Assembly (NCBI RefSeq): GCF_947500045.1
Contig: NZ_CANMQQ010000001.1
Location: 434,001 to 498,000 of the forward strand
Length of the DNA stretch: 64,000 nt
Source: an uncultured Ruegeria sp.
GTDB lineage: Bacteria > Pseudomonadota > Alphaproteobacteria > Rhodobacterales > Rhodobacteraceae
Direction: 5' to 3'
Under the pieces are notes generated by a model. The model did no database searches and had not been told where the DNA came from. It worked only from the letters and a program-made list of their open reading frames with translations. Numbering within the stretch: position 1 is the first letter of the stretch; each line of letters opens with the position of its first letter. Of the stretch, positions 26,190-35,316 are shown piece after piece. The position numbers and the translations under genes were made by a program.

Positions 26190-27694
26190 CAAAGCCGAAT
26201 ATTCTGATCCTGATGGTGGATCAGCTCAACGGAACCCTCTTTCCCGACGGTCCCGCTGATTGGTTACATGCGCCGAATTTAAAAAAATTGGCGGCAAAAT
26301 CCACGCGGTTTGCCAACACCTATACGGCCTCGCCACTGTGCGCGCCGGGGCGGGCAAGCTTTATGTCGGGCCAACTGCCATCCCGCACCGGCGTTTATGA
26401 CAACGCGGCCGAGTTCCGCAGCGATATCCCTACCTATGCGCACCACCTGCGCCGTGCGGGCTATTACACCTGCCTGTCCGGAAAGATGCACTTTGTCGGC
26501 CCCGACCAGTTGCATGGATTCGAGGATCGCCTGACCACGGACATTTATCCGGCGGATTTCGGTTGGACTCCGGATTATCGCAAACCCGGTGAGCGCATCG
26601 ACTGGTGGTATCACAACATGGGGTCGGTGACCGGAGCAGGCGTCGCCGAGATCTCGAACCAAATGGAATATGATGACGAGGTCGCCTACAATGCCAAAGC
26701 CAAGTTATATGACCTGGCCCGTGGTAAAGATGATCGCCCTTGGTGCGTAACTGTCAGTTTTACCCATCCGCACGATCCCTATGTGGCGCGTCGCAAATAT
26801 TGGGATTTGTATGAAGATTGCGAGCATCTGGAACCAGAGATCGCGGATCTGGGTTATGACAATCAGGATTCGCATTCCAAGCGTATTTTTGATGCGAACG
26901 ACTGGCGAAGCTTCGACATAACGACCGAGGATATCCGCAAATCACGGCGTGCCTATTTCGCCAATATCTCTTATCTGGACGATAAGATCGGCGAGATAAT
27001 GGAGGTGCTGGATTCCACGCGGCAAGAGGCGATCATCCTCTTTGTATCCGATCATGGTGACATGTTGGGCGAGCGTGGGTTGTGGTTCAAGATGACCTTT
27101 TTCGAAGGCTCTTCCCGCGTACCTCTAATGATTTCAGCGCCTGATCTTCCTGCTGGACGGATCGACACTCCAGTATCGACAATCGATGTGACGCCGACGC
27201 TTGGCGCGCTGGCGGGGGTTGATATGGGTGAAATCGCGCCGTGGACGGATGGCGAAAACCTGGTGCCGTTGGCGAAAGGTGTAGAACGCACTGCGCCTGT
27301 TGCCATGGAATACGCGGCCGAGGCCTCGTACGCGCCGCTGGTTTCGCTTCGCTACGGAAAGTGGAAATACAACCGCTGCGCACTGGATCCGGATCAATTG
27401 TTTGATCTTGAGGCTGATCCTCATGAGTTGGAAAACCTTGCGGACCTGCCCGAACACGCCGGGACAATTCAAACCTTGCGCGCCAAATCCGATATGCGTT
27501 GGGATCTTGCGCGATTTGATGCTGAGGTCAGGGCCAGCCAGGCATGTCGCTGGGTGGTTTATGAATCGCTGCGGCAGGGCGGGTATTATCCGTGGGATTA
27601 CCAGCCGCTGCAAAAAGCATCCGAACGCTACATGCGCAATCACATGGACTTAAATGACGTCGAGGAAAGCCAACGCTTCCCGCGTGGCGAATAA
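26186..27694 (+). CDS. betC: Choline-sulfatase
   Basis: A 502-residue sulfatase hydrolysing choline-O-sulfate to choline and sulfate. Metal-binding residues open the protein (LILMVDQLNG), and the formylglycine signature C52-x-P-x-R56 is seen in SPLCAPGRASFMSGQLPSR. The cysteine must be oxidised by a sulfatase-maturing enzyme, not encoded nearby. The LFVSDHGDMLGERGLW motif and C-terminal RYMRNHMDLNDVEE extension are typical of BetC. No signal peptide is visible, so it should act in the cytoplasm. It sits between betI and betA and supplies betA with substrate. Confidence 0.95.
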   Translation: MTKPNILILMVDQLNGTLFPDGPADWLHAPNLKKLAAKSTRFANTYTASPLCAPGRASFMSGQLPSRTGVYDNAAEFRSDIPTYAHHLRRAGYYTCLSGKMHFVGPDQLHGFEDRLTTDIYPADFGWTPDYRKPGERIDWWYHNMGSVTGAGVAEISNQMEYDDEVAYNAKAKLYDLARGKDDRPWCVTVSFTHPHDPYVARRKYWDLYEDCEHLEPEIADLGYDNQDSHSKRIFDANDWRSFDITTEDIRKSRRAYFANISYLDDKIGEIMEVLDSTRQEAIILFVSDHGDMLGERGLWFKMTFFEGSSRVPLMISAPDLPAGRIDTPVSTIDVTPTLGALAGVDMGEIAPWTDGENLVPLAKGVERTAPVAMEYAAEASYAPLVSLRYGKWKYNRCALDPDQLFDLEADPHELENLADLPEHAGTIQTLRAKSDMRWDLARFDAEVRASQACRWVVYESLRQGGYYPWDYQPLQKASERYMRNHMDLNDVEESQRFPRGE

Positions 27695-27702
27695 CTCTTC
27701 AC

Positions 27703-27762
27703 CTGTTTGAAAATACTCCCGCCGAAGGCAATGAGATTTTTTGACGAAAAATCTTTTCCGGC
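27703..27762. repeat. Intergenic repeat with AT-rich hairpin between betC and betA
   Basis: AGATTTTT (27734-27741) pairs with AAAAATCT (27747-27754), flanked by CGCCG and CGGCG that could extend the stem with bulges. Next to it, on the minus strand, is GGCGGGAGTATTTTCAAACA, matching the repeat type at 8293 and 29855. It may attenuate or process the betC-betA transcript. Confidence 0.6.
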
Positions 27763-27782
27763 GTGGATTTGGAGGCACCACT

Positions 27783-29441
27783 ATGGAAGCAGATTTTGTC
27801 ATCGTTGGCGCTGGGTCCGCCGGTTGTGCGATGGCGTATCGCCTGAGCGAGGCAGGAGCCTCGGTTCTGGTGATCGAACACGGCGGTACCGATGCAGGAC
27901 CGTTCATTCAGATGCCCGCTGCGCTCAGCTATCCGATGAATATGTCGCGCTATGACTGGGGTTATAAATCCGAACCCGAGCCGCACCTGAATAATCGCCG
28001 TCTGGCGTGTCCGCGCGGCAAGGTTATTGGCGGGTCATCTTCGATCAATGGCATGGTCTATGTACGGGGCCACGCGCGGGATTTCGACACGTGGGCAGAT
28101 ATGGGGGCGGATGGTTGGTCTTTCGCAGATGTTTTGCCCTATTACAAACGGATGGAGACCTGGCATGACGGTGGTCATGGTGGCGATCACACCTGGCGCG
28201 GTACGGACGGGCCGTTGCATGTGTCGCGCGGCCCCCGGGAGAACCCGCTATTCAAGGCCTTTGTCGATGCGGGTCAGCAGGCTGGATATGAAGTCACCGA
28301 CGATTACAACGGCGAAAAGCAAGAAGGCTTTGGGCCGATGGAGCAGACCGTCTGGAAAGGGCGGCGCTGGTCAGCAGCGAATGCTTATCTGAAGCCTGCA
28401 TTGAAACGCGACAACTGTGACATTGTCCGGGGTCTCGCGGCGCGCGTGATCATCGAAAACGGACGCGCAACTGGGGTTGAGCTAGTCCGGGGTGGTAAGC
28501 GTGAAGTCATTCGGGCAAGGCGTGAAGTTGTGTTGGCTGCCTCGTCCATCAATTCACCGAAGCTGTTGATGCTGTCGGGTATAGGCCCTGCGGCGCAGCT
28601 GGCCGAACACGGGATCGAAGTTGTCGCGAACCGACCCGGCGTTGGCGCTAATCTGCAGGACCACCTTGAACTTTATATCCAACAGGCCTCTCTGCAGCCG
28701 ATCACGCTCTATAAACACTGGAACCTGATCAGCAAGGGCTTGATCGGGGCTCAATGGCTGTTCACAAAAACCGGTCTGGGCGCGTCGAACCAGTTCGAGA
28801 GCGCGGCGTTCATTCGCTCGAACCCGGGCGTTGAGTATCCCGATATTCAGTACCACTTCCTTCCGATTGCTGTGCGCTATGACGGGCAGGCAGCGGCCGA
28901 GGGGCACGGGTTCCAGGCGCATGTGGGGCCGATGCGTTCGCCGTCTCGCGGTGCGGTCACCTTGCGTTCGGCACGGGCCGAGGATGCGCCGGTGATCCGT
29001 TTTAACTATATGAGCCATGACAGCGATTGGGCGGATTTTCGAACCTGCATACGTTTGACACGCGAAATCTTTGGGCAAGATGCTTTCAAGCCCTTTGCCG
29101 GCAAGGAAATCCAGCCGGGTAACGCGGTGCAGACGGATGAGGAACTTGATGCGTTCATCGCAGAACATGCAGAAAGCGCTTATCACCCTTGTGGGACTTG
29201 CCGCATGGGACGTGCAGATGACAAAAATGCAGTTGTCGATCCGCAGGGTCGTGTGATCGGGGTGGATGGGTTGCGCGTGGCCGACAGTTCGATTTTCCCG
29301 CAGATCACAAATGGCAATTTGAATGCGCCGTCGATCATGGTTGGGGAAAAAATATCTGATCATCTACTGGACAAAGAGCCATTGGCCAAAGCAAATGACC
29401 AGCCTTGGATCAGCCCGAGATGGGCGACTGCGCAGCGTTGA
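27783..29441 (+). CDS. betA: Choline dehydrogenase
   Basis: A 552-residue GMC-family flavoenzyme oxidising choline to betaine aldehyde. The FAD-binding motif VGAGSAG is at residues 8-14, the GMC signature 1 reads [18 protein letters not shown], and the catalytic histidine-asparagine pair is H468 in [12 protein letters not shown] and N514 in [18 protein letters not shown] precedes the ATG at 27783; the frame upstream to 27741 runs through the hairpin. It is third in the betI-betC-betA order; no betB follows. Confidence 0.95.
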   Translation: MEADFVIVGAGSAGCAMAYRLSEAGASVLVIEHGGTDAGPFIQMPAALSYPMNMSRYDWGYKSEPEPHLNNRRLACPRGKVIGGSSSINGMVYVRGHARDFDTWADMGADGWSFADVLPYYKRMETWHDGGHGGDHTWRGTDGPLHVSRGPRENPLFKAFVDAGQQAGYEVTDDYNGEKQEGFGPMEQTVWKGRRWSAANAYLKPALKRDNCDIVRGLAARVIIENGRATGVELVRGGKREVIRARREVVLAASSINSPKLLMLSGIGPAAQLAEHGIEVVANRPGVGANLQDHLELYIQQASLQPITLYKHWNLISKGLIGAQWLFTKTGLGASNQFESAAFIRSNPGVEYPDIQYHFLPIAVRYDGQAAAEGHGFQAHVGPMRSPSRGAVTLRSARAEDAPVIRFNYMSHDSDWADFRTCIRLTREIFGQDAFKPFAGKEIQPGNAVQTDEELDAFIAEHAESAYHPCGTCRMGRADDKNAVVDPQGRVIGVDGLRVADSSIFPQITNGNLNAPSIMVGEKISDHLLDKEPLAKANDQPWISPRWATAQR

Positions 29442-29562
29442 TCCGTTTAGGTTCATAGACCTGAAGCCCCGCAAATTCTAAGAGAATTTGATCGGCGTCA
29501 AAGCGATGTGAGACAGTTATGTTTAGCTGTTGAATGTAACGCACCAACAAGGAGTCAACAGG

Positions 29563-29802
29563 ATGTCCCACACCCCGCATGAACTGGCCGAAGAGTTCCC
29601 GGACAAGATCGACGCAATGAGCCAGCTCAAGCAAACTGATGCTCATTTCGCGCGACTTGCGGATGAGTATCATGAAGTCAATCGCGTCGTGCATCGGGCT
29701 GAAACCAATGTAGAGCCGATTGAGGAGTTGGCCGAAGTCGATTTGCGCAAGAAGCGAGCGGCGCTCAAAGACGAGATCTGGGCGATCCTGTCGAAAAGCT
29801 GA
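29563..29802 (+). CDS. YdcH/DUF465 family small protein
   Basis: A 79-residue charged helical protein, MSHTPHELAEEFPDKIDAMS, with LKQTDAHFARLADEYHEVNR and a C-terminal LRKKRAALKDEIWAIL. This is the DUF465 (YdcH) family, a short antiparallel helical hairpin of unknown role. AAGGAG lies eight bases before the ATG. Upstream in-frame codons to 29530 have no ribosome site. Confidence 0.92.
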   Translation: MSHTPHELAEEFPDKIDAMSQLKQTDAHFARLADEYHEVNRVVHRAETNVEPIEELAEVDLRKKRAALKDEIWAILSKS

Positions 29803-29854
29803 CAGACAGGCGTGGGCTCTGCCCCCGGTCGCGACAGGCTGCCACCGGCCCAGA

Positions 29855-29877
29855 GTATTTTCCGCCAAGTGAAGATC
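29855..29877 (+). repeat. Copy of the GAGTATTT intergenic repeat
   Basis: AGAGTATTTTCCGCCAAGTG followed by AAGA lies between the DUF465 gene and the end of pccR and shares the GAGTATTTT-CCnCC-CAAG-TGAAGA pattern with the copies at 8293-8322 and 27703-27726 (both read on the minus strand). Confidence 0.5.
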
Positions 29878-31276
29878 AGGTGACTTCGTAAGGTAGAATG
29901 CTGCGGGTATCGGCGTTTATGGTCAGTCGGCGTTCCAGGGGTGGAACCGAGCGTTGATGGCAGGTCTGACGCTCGCAAATGCGGCAAGATATGCCAATCG
30001 GTTCGTAAGCGCTGGCGTTGTTGATGTCGAGGTTGTCGGCATAAACCAATGCTTCGGCATGGCGCACTTCACATCCCAATGCGATGGCATAGCGACGAAC
30101 CGGAGCACCGAAAGATCCCCCTGACTTTGATACATCGCGCGCCAGAGAAATATAGCGCACGCCGTCTGGTGTTTCTGCAAGTTGCTGCAAAAAGTGGCCT
30201 GGTGTTTCAAAGGCGCGGTGGACGTTCCACAATGGACAGGCACCGCCGAACCGGGCGAACTGAAGTCGCGTGGCCGAATGGCGTTTGGTGATTGTTCCGG
30301 CCTGATCGACCCGGACGAAGAAGAATGGGATGCCTTTGGCGCCAGGGCGCTGCAAGGTGGAAAGCCTGTGGGCGATCTGTTCGATGGATGCCCCGAACCT
30401 ATTGCTGAGAAGCTCCAGATCGTGGCGATAATCCTGCGCGGCGGTCAGGAATGCGCCATACGGCATCAAGGATGCCCCGGCGAAATAATTGGCAAGGCCA
30501 ATCTTGGCAATCGCGCGGGCTTCGTCGCTTTGGAACCGGGCGAAATCAAGCGTTGCTTCCAGCAGTTTGTCCTGACTGATTAGCGCGACCTGCAATAACA
30601 ATTGGAAAACCTGTGTCGGCGGTGCGGCACGCGAAGAAATACGCAGGGTTTTGTCGGCTGCGTTATAGCTGCGCAAGATTTCCGTATCGGTAAAGGTGAC
30701 GTGGATGCCTCGTTCAGTCAGGCTGTTCAAAGCCGCCTGACGGATTCCGCCGGGTTCGTCAGCGCGACTAGCGAACCGTTCGGCGGCGCGGTCGACGGCA
30801 TCGATGTAATTGTCGCAATAGTGAAAGAAATCACGCACCTCTTCCCAAGGGCTGGCCTGAATGCGTGCGTCTTCCCGGCCCAGCGCTTCGTCCAGTGAAG
30901 CCAGACGTTCATGGGTTTGGCGATAACTGCGGTGCAGTTCAATAAACGCGCGCGCAAGTGCTGGGGCGTTCGATGCCGTCAACCTGAGGTCGGCCAAAGG
31001 CGGCATGGTGTCCGCAAATACCGGGTCGGCAAGCGCTTCGCGCATATCCGAGACCAAACGCTCGCTGTCGCCGGTGCTGAGTTCGGTTACGTCCATGCCG
31101 AATTCCTGCGCCAATGCAAGAACAACGGTCGTCGAGATCGGGCGGTTGTTGTTCTCCATCTGGTTCAGATACGGCAGGGAAACGCCTAATTTCGCAGCAA
31201 ATTCCTTTTGTGTCAGGGTCAGGCGGGTGCGCATTTCACGCAGCTTTGCGCCAGCATAGAGTTTTTGGGTCGCCAT
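29876..31276 (-). CDS. pccR: Propionyl-CoA carboxylase regulator PccR (ScfR family)
   Basis: A 466-residue XRE-type regulator of the short-chain fatty acyl-CoA regulator (ScfR) family. It has an N-terminal HTH at about 8-62 (LREMRTRLTLTQKEFAAKLG, VSLPYLNQMENNNRPIS), a long ImmA/IrrE-like middle region, and a cysteine-containing C-terminal domain with ISCRICERQTCHQR. In Rhodobacter sphaeroides PccR controls its own gene, pccB and the methylmalonyl-CoA mutase gene through TTTGCAAA sites. The same motif lies just before this gene and before pccB. The start MATQKLYAGA is 15 bases inside the longest frame. Confidence 0.92.
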   Translation of the reverse strand: MATQKLYAGAKLREMRTRLTLTQKEFAAKLGVSLPYLNQMENNNRPISTTVVLALAQEFGMDVTELSTGDSERLVSDMREALADPVFADTMPPLADLRLTASNAPALARAFIELHRSYRQTHERLASLDEALGREDARIQASPWEEVRDFFHYCDNYIDAVDRAAERFASRADEPGGIRQAALNSLTERGIHVTFTDTEILRSYNAADKTLRISSRAAPPTQVFQLLLQVALISQDKLLEATLDFARFQSDEARAIAKIGLANYFAGASLMPYGAFLTAAQDYRHDLELLSNRFGASIEQIAHRLSTLQRPGAKGIPFFFVRVDQAGTITKRHSATRLQFARFGGACPLWNVHRAFETPGHFLQQLAETPDGVRYISLARDVSKSGGSFGAPVRRYAIALGCEVRHAEALVYADNLDINNASAYEPIGISCRICERQTCHQRSVPPLERRLTINADTRSILPYEVT

Positions 31277-31284
31277 GGTGTTTC

Positions 31285-31322
31285 TTTGCAACTTTCCTGA
31301 GTGTACAGGTTAACTTTGCAAA
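31285..31322. promoter_or_regulatory. Predicted PccR site pair before pccR
   Basis: TTTGCAAA at 31315-31322 is a perfect match to the PccR palindrome, and TTTGCAAC at 31285-31292 is a one-mismatch copy exactly 30 bases away, that is three helical turns. The proximal copy nearly touches the pccR start, consistent with autoregulation. Confidence 0.65.
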
Positions 31323-31340
31323 CCCTTCCGCGCAAGCGGT

Positions 31341-32546
31341 CTACAACCCCAATTGCTTTTCACGCCAGATTACGCTGCTGATGGCGCAAATCGCCAGAAC
31401 CGAGGTTGCCAACATCAGCCACAACAGCGGCATCGCGCCCGTTTCACGGGTTAGCAACGCGCCTGCCCAAGCACTGAGCGCTGCACCACCGCCAAGCATG
31501 ATCGCGCCGCTGAGGCCCGAGGCTGTGGCAGCCAGATGTGGTCTTACCGACAATGACCCGGCCGTCGCGTTGGGGATGGACATGCCGTTGCCAAGCCCGA
31601 CAAAGGTCATCAGGCCAAAAAAGCTGATTGCTGTGCCGATGCCCGCCCAGAACAGAGATGCCGAAATGGCCACGCCGATGGCATTCAACCAACACCCCCA
31701 GAGGACCATCCTGTTAACGCCAAAACGCACCGAATATCGACCACTGACAAAGTTCCCAAAAAAGTACCCAAGTGCAGGCGCGCCAAAATATATACCAACC
31801 TCGGAAGCGGTCATGCCGAATACCTCGGTCCCGATGAAGGGCGCGCCACCGAGATAAGCGAAAAAGGCACCAGATGAACAGGCAGAGGACAGCGAGTAGC
31901 CCCAGAAACGGGGTGACGTCAAAAGCTCGGGGTATTCGCGAAACTGCTGCAGCAGGGTTTTTCCGCTGGCCGCTGCTGTTTCGCCAAAATCACGATATGT
32001 GAGCAGCAGGGCGAGCGCGCCCACTGCAAATGGTAGCCAGAAATTGGCTTTCCAGCCAAACGCCTCTTCGAGCAATCCACCGACTGCGGGTCCGATCATC
32101 GGGACGACCGCCATGCCCATAGTAACATAGCCAAGCATCGAGGCCGCTTTGTCTTGTGAGTACATATCTCGTACGGCTGCACGACTAAGAACAATGCCCA
32201 CGACGATCACGGCCTGACTCATCCGAAAGGCAAGAAATATCTCGATACTTGGGGCGTAGATGCAACCCAATGTTGCGACCAGAAACAAGGCAAGCCCCCA
32301 AAGCAGAACAGGCCTGCGCCCGGCTTTGTCAGCGATGGGGCCAATGATGATCTGAAGCACCGCGTTAACCAGAAGATACAGCGCGATTGAAAGTTGCATC
32401 AGCTTGTAATCGGTCTGAAAATACGTCGCCATGAAGGGGAGGCTTGGCAGGTACAGGTTCATGCTCAGCGCTGACAGACCCGCCAGCAAAATGAGTGTCG
32501 TGAGCGTCGGAGGTGTACGACTGACGGATGTTGAACTGAACTGCAT
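31341..32546 (-). CDS. Bcr/CflA-type multidrug efflux MFS transporter
   Basis: A 401-residue twelve-helix MFS protein of the Bcr/CflA drug:H+ antiporter subfamily. The pattern [20 protein letters not shown] in helix 1, [17 protein letters not shown] in the helix 2-3 loop and [18 protein letters not shown] (antiporter motif C) in helix 5 support this. The substrate is unknown. It sits between pccR and pccB and shares with pccB the divergent region that contains the predicted PccR sites, so it may be coregulated; no direct evidence. Confidence 0.9.
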   Translation of the reverse strand: MQFSSTSVSRTPPTLTTLILLAGLSALSMNLYLPSLPFMATYFQTDYKLMQLSIALYLLVNAVLQIIIGPIADKAGRRPVLLWGLALFLVATLGCIYAPSIEIFLAFRMSQAVIVVGIVLSRAAVRDMYSQDKAASMLGYVTMGMAVVPMIGPAVGGLLEEAFGWKANFWLPFAVGALALLLTYRDFGETAAASGKTLLQQFREYPELLTSPRFWGYSLSSACSSGAFFAYLGGAPFIGTEVFGMTASEVGIYFGAPALGYFFGNFVSGRYSVRFGVNRMVLWGCWLNAIGVAISASLFWAGIGTAISFFGLMTFVGLGNGMSIPNATAGSLSVRPHLAATASGLSGAIMLGGGAALSAWAGALLTRETGAMPLLWLMLATSVLAICAISSVIWREKQLGL

Positions 32547-32615
32547 GGTTCACACTTAGAGCTTACTTGCGGGAAATGCCAACAGCTGGTTTGCGTGGAT
32601 TGAGAAATTTACAAA

Positions 32616-32663
32616 TTTGCAATTTCCTTACAGTTGATTTCCAGAATTATGCAAATTTGCCGA
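32616..32663. promoter_or_regulatory. Predicted PccR sites before pccB
   Basis: TTTGCAAT at 32616-32623 and TATGCAAA at 32648-32655 each differ by one base from TTTGCAAA. The second is part of GCAAATTTGC (32651-32660), a perfect palindrome continuing into TTTGCCGA. They lie 66-113 bases before pccB in the divergent region shared with the MFS gene. Confidence 0.55.
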
Positions 32664-32728
32664 AAACTTCTTTGGCCTCGGTGTTCACATCGTTATTGTC
32701 CGGCAAAATCCCATGGGAGAATACCGTC

Positions 32729-34261
32729 ATGAAAGATATCCTTTCCGAGCTCGAAGACCGCCGCAACGACGCGCGATTGGGAGGTGGGCAAAGACGTATT
32801 GACGCTCAGCACGCGCGTGGCAAGTTGACCGCGCGCGAGCGGATTGAGCTGCTGGTCGATGAAGGCAGCTTTGAAGAGTTCGATATGTTTGTCAGCCATC
32901 GTTGTACCGATTTCGGGATGGAGAATCAAAGGCCTGCGGGTGATGGCGTTGTCACCGGGTGGGGCACGATCAATGGCCGGATGGTCTATGTGTTCAGTCA
33001 GGATTTCACCGTGTTTGGCGGCTCGCTGTCCGAGACCCACGCCCAGAAGATTTGCAAGATTATGGATATGGCGGTTCAAAACGGTGCGCCGGTGATCGGG
33101 ATTAACGATTCAGGCGGCGCGCGAATTCAGGAAGGCGTTGCCTCGTTGGCGGGTTATGCCGAAGTGTTCCAACGCAACATCATGGCCTCGGGCGTGGTGC
33201 CGCAGATCAGTGTGATCATGGGCCCGTGCGCTGGTGGTGCGGTCTATAGCCCTGCGATGACCGACTTTATCTTCATGGTCAAAGACAGCTCGTACATGTT
33301 CGTGACCGGCCCTGACGTTGTTAAGACCGTCACCAATGAGGTCGTGACCGCCGAGGAACTGGGCGGGGCTTCGACCCACACAAAGAAATCCTCGGTCGCC
33401 GATGGCGCGTTCGAGAATGATGTTGAGGCGCTGGCCGAAGTTCGCCGTCTGGTCGATTTCCTGCCGCTTAATAATCGTGAGAAACCACCCGTTCGCCCGT
33501 TCTTCGATGAACCCAAGCGGGTGGAAAAGTCATTGGATACGCTGATCCCTGACAATCCCAACACGCCTTATGACATGAAAGAACTCATCACGAAGGTAGC
33601 GGATGAGGGTGACTTTTATGAGATTCAGGAAGACTACGCCAAAAACATCATCACCGGTTTCATCAGGCTCGAAGGCCAGACCGTTGGTGTTGTGGCAAAT
33701 CAACCAATGGTTCTGGCGGGCTGTTTGGATATCGACAGCTCCCGCAAGGCCGCGCGATTTGTGCGTTTCTGTGACTGCTTTGAAATCCCGATCCTGACCT
33801 TTGTGGATGTACCGGGCTTTTTGCCGGGCACGTCGCAAGAATATGGCGGCGTGATCAAGCACGGCGCGAAACTGCTGTTTGCCTATGGGGAGGCAACGGT
33901 TCCAAAAGTTACTGTCATCACTCGCAAAGCTTATGGCGGTGCGTATGATGTGATGGCGTCAAAACACCTGCGCGGGGATTTCAATTATGCATGGCCAACC
34001 GCCGAGATTGCGGTGATGGGTGCCAAGGGCGCGACCGAGATCATTCATCGCGCCGATCTTGGTGATGCCGAGAAAATCGAGCAGCACACCAAGGATTACG
34101 AAGACCGCTTTGCCAACCCTTTTGTGGCAGCAGAGCGCGGGTTCATTGATGAGGTAATCATGCCGCAATCGACGCGGTTGCGCGTATCGCGGGCGTTCGC
34201 AAGCCTTCGCGGCAAGCAACTGAAAAACCCGTGGAAAAAACACGACAATATCCCGCTATAG
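32729..34261 (+). CDS. pccB: Propionyl-CoA carboxylase beta subunit
   Basis: A 510-residue carboxyltransferase subunit that moves the carboxyl group from carboxybiotin to propionyl-CoA, giving (S)-methylmalonyl-CoA. It has N- and C-terminal crotonase-like halves; [37 protein letters not shown] and the C-terminal [20 protein letters not shown] with [15 protein letters not shown] form the acyl-CoA and biotin pockets. The start [10 protein letters not shown] follows GGGAGA; the frame to 32567 crosses the regulator sites and is rejected. It works with PccA (37440), with four or five genes in between. Confidence 0.96.
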   Translation: MKDILSELEDRRNDARLGGGQRRIDAQHARGKLTARERIELLVDEGSFEEFDMFVSHRCTDFGMENQRPAGDGVVTGWGTINGRMVYVFSQDFTVFGGSLSETHAQKICKIMDMAVQNGAPVIGINDSGGARIQEGVASLAGYAEVFQRNIMASGVVPQISVIMGPCAGGAVYSPAMTDFIFMVKDSSYMFVTGPDVVKTVTNEVVTAEELGGASTHTKKSSVADGAFENDVEALAEVRRLVDFLPLNNREKPPVRPFFDEPKRVEKSLDTLIPDNPNTPYDMKELITKVADEGDFYEIQEDYAKNIITGFIRLEGQTVGVVANQPMVLAGCLDIDSSRKAARFVRFCDCFEIPILTFVDVPGFLPGTSQEYGGVIKHGAKLLFAYGEATVPKVTVITRKAYGGAYDVMASKHLRGDFNYAWPTAEIAVMGAKGATEIIHRADLGDAEKIEQHTKDYEDRFANPFVAAERGFIDEVIMPQSTRLRVSRAFASLRGKQLKNPWKKHDNIPL

Positions 34262-34362
34262 GAACCCGAGATCATAGCTAGAACTGCTTCATGATTGATC
34301 AGAATGGACATAGGAACGCGTTGGCCGCGCATGAAACTCCGGAAGGAGGAAACCGCCCTGGG

Positions 34363-34758
34363 TTGTTCAAGGGTTGTGCCTTAGCCTTGCTAACGGCTGT
34401 GTCCACCCCGGTCCAGGCTGGTACTCTTTTGCCTGTGCCTTCGGGTCAGCCGGTGGAGCTGAGTAATGTTTTGCTTGATACCAATCCCGGTGAACTTTGG
34501 GTCAGGTTCAGGTTCGTCGCTCCCAGAATTGGGTCGACGGTTGGTCGTATCACCTATGATGTGGCCGTGATCGATATGGAGCATCTGTGCCAGATGCTGG
34601 CCGTTCCTTATGTGGCGCAGCACAAGCTGGAACCTGCGCGTGTCGTGATCTCGTTCTCGGACAGACCGATGGAATTCGGCACGTCAGAACCTGATGCGAC
34701 CCAGTTTTTCGAGGCCTACCGGCTGGAACAATCCCAGTGTATCTGGGAGGGGCTCTGA
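34363..34758 (+). CDS. Small secreted protein (DUF6497-like?)
   Basis: The mature part (VPSGQPVELSNVLLDTNPGE, LWVRFRFVAPRIG) resembles a small Rhodobacteraceae periplasmic protein family, possibly DUF6497, with two cysteines (HLCQML and SQCIWEGL). Start choice matters: the first ATG at 34291 has no ribosome site, while TTG at 34363 lies 13 bases after a strong AAGGAGG and yields a clean signal peptide MFKGCALALLTAVSTPVQAG. I prefer the TTG, giving 131 residues. It may be cotranscribed with pccB, 101 bases upstream. Function is unknown. Confidence 0.65.
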   Translation: MFKGCALALLTAVSTPVQAGTLLPVPSGQPVELSNVLLDTNPGELWVRFRFVAPRIGSTVGRITYDVAVIDMEHLCQMLAVPYVAQHKLEPARVVISFSDRPMEFGTSEPDATQFFEAYRLEQSQCIWEGL

Positions 34759-34760
34759 CC

Positions 34761-34892
34761 ATGAGAAAGCACTGTCTCTGTTTCAGGACGCCCAGTTACA
34801 GCTCGGAGGATCGTATGATGTTATCAACCCGGCGGGGTCTCTTTTACCCCTGCTATTTCAACAAGTTGACCGGCGAGGTTTCGTTATGTTGA
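34761..34892 (+). CDS. Possible 43-residue small ORF
   Basis: An ATG two bases after the preceding stop follows GGGAGGGG at good distance and opens 43 codons (MRKHCLCFRTPSYSSEDRMM, ending NKLTGEVSLC). Its stop overlaps the next start by a few bases, which would suit translational coupling. No family is recognised; it could equally be a leader region. Confidence 0.35.
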   Translation: MRKHCLCFRTPSYSSEDRMMLSTRRGLFYPCYFNKLTGEVSLC

Positions 34893-35239
34893 AACATCGT
34901 GGTTTCCCCGGCCGATTGGCCGGAACCGACTTTCAGTTCACCATCCGACGCGCCAATCCCAAAGGTGTAACGCCTTTAACCCGGCGCGAGCGTTTCCGTG
35001 ACCGAAAGCCTGCAGACAAGCGCGCAGATGCCGCATTCATGGATGCGCTATGGGCAAATTTCGGCGATCAGCCTTTCGAACGGGGCAATCTGGATGCAGG
35101 CCGCCTGAGCTGGTTGTTCGAGCGTGAAGTTATCGCAGCCGAAGACCCATTTGACCCTGCAAGTTATGATGCGCTGCTGGTGATTGATCTGGACGTTGCG
35201 CGGCACTCATTCCCCGACATTTTTGACGGGGTTCGCTGA
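34886..35239 (+). CDS. Hypothetical protein, 117 residues
   Basis: The frame MLKHRGFPGRLAGTDFQFTI begins with the ATG at 34886 after GCGAGG and ends SFPDIFDGVR. It is basic in the first half (RRERFRDRKPADKRADAAF) and acidic in the second (EDPFDPASYDALLVIDLDV), without signal or membrane segments. I do not recognise it. The frame is open back to 34694, but that part overlaps the preceding gene. It may belong to the pccB transcript. Confidence 0.6.
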   Translation: MLKHRGFPGRLAGTDFQFTIRRANPKGVTPLTRRERFRDRKPADKRADAAFMDALWANFGDQPFERGNLDAGRLSWLFEREVIAAEDPFDPASYDALLVIDLDVARHSFPDIFDGVR

Positions 35240-35281
35240 CCTTGCACGTTGCCGCCACACATAAGTTGAAACAGGTTCAAT

Positions 35282-35303
35282 CCCTGCCCGCAAGCGGGCA
35301 GGG
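35282..35303. terminator. Hairpin between convergent genes
   Basis: CCCTGCCCGC and GCGGGCAGGG form a ten-base-pair perfect stem with a two-base centre, 14 bases after the porin stop (minus) and 43 bases after the plus-strand gene. No long T tract follows on either strand, so it may be a bidirectional or factor-assisted terminator. Confidence 0.55.
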
Positions 35304-35316
35304 TCCGTTGCTCAGG

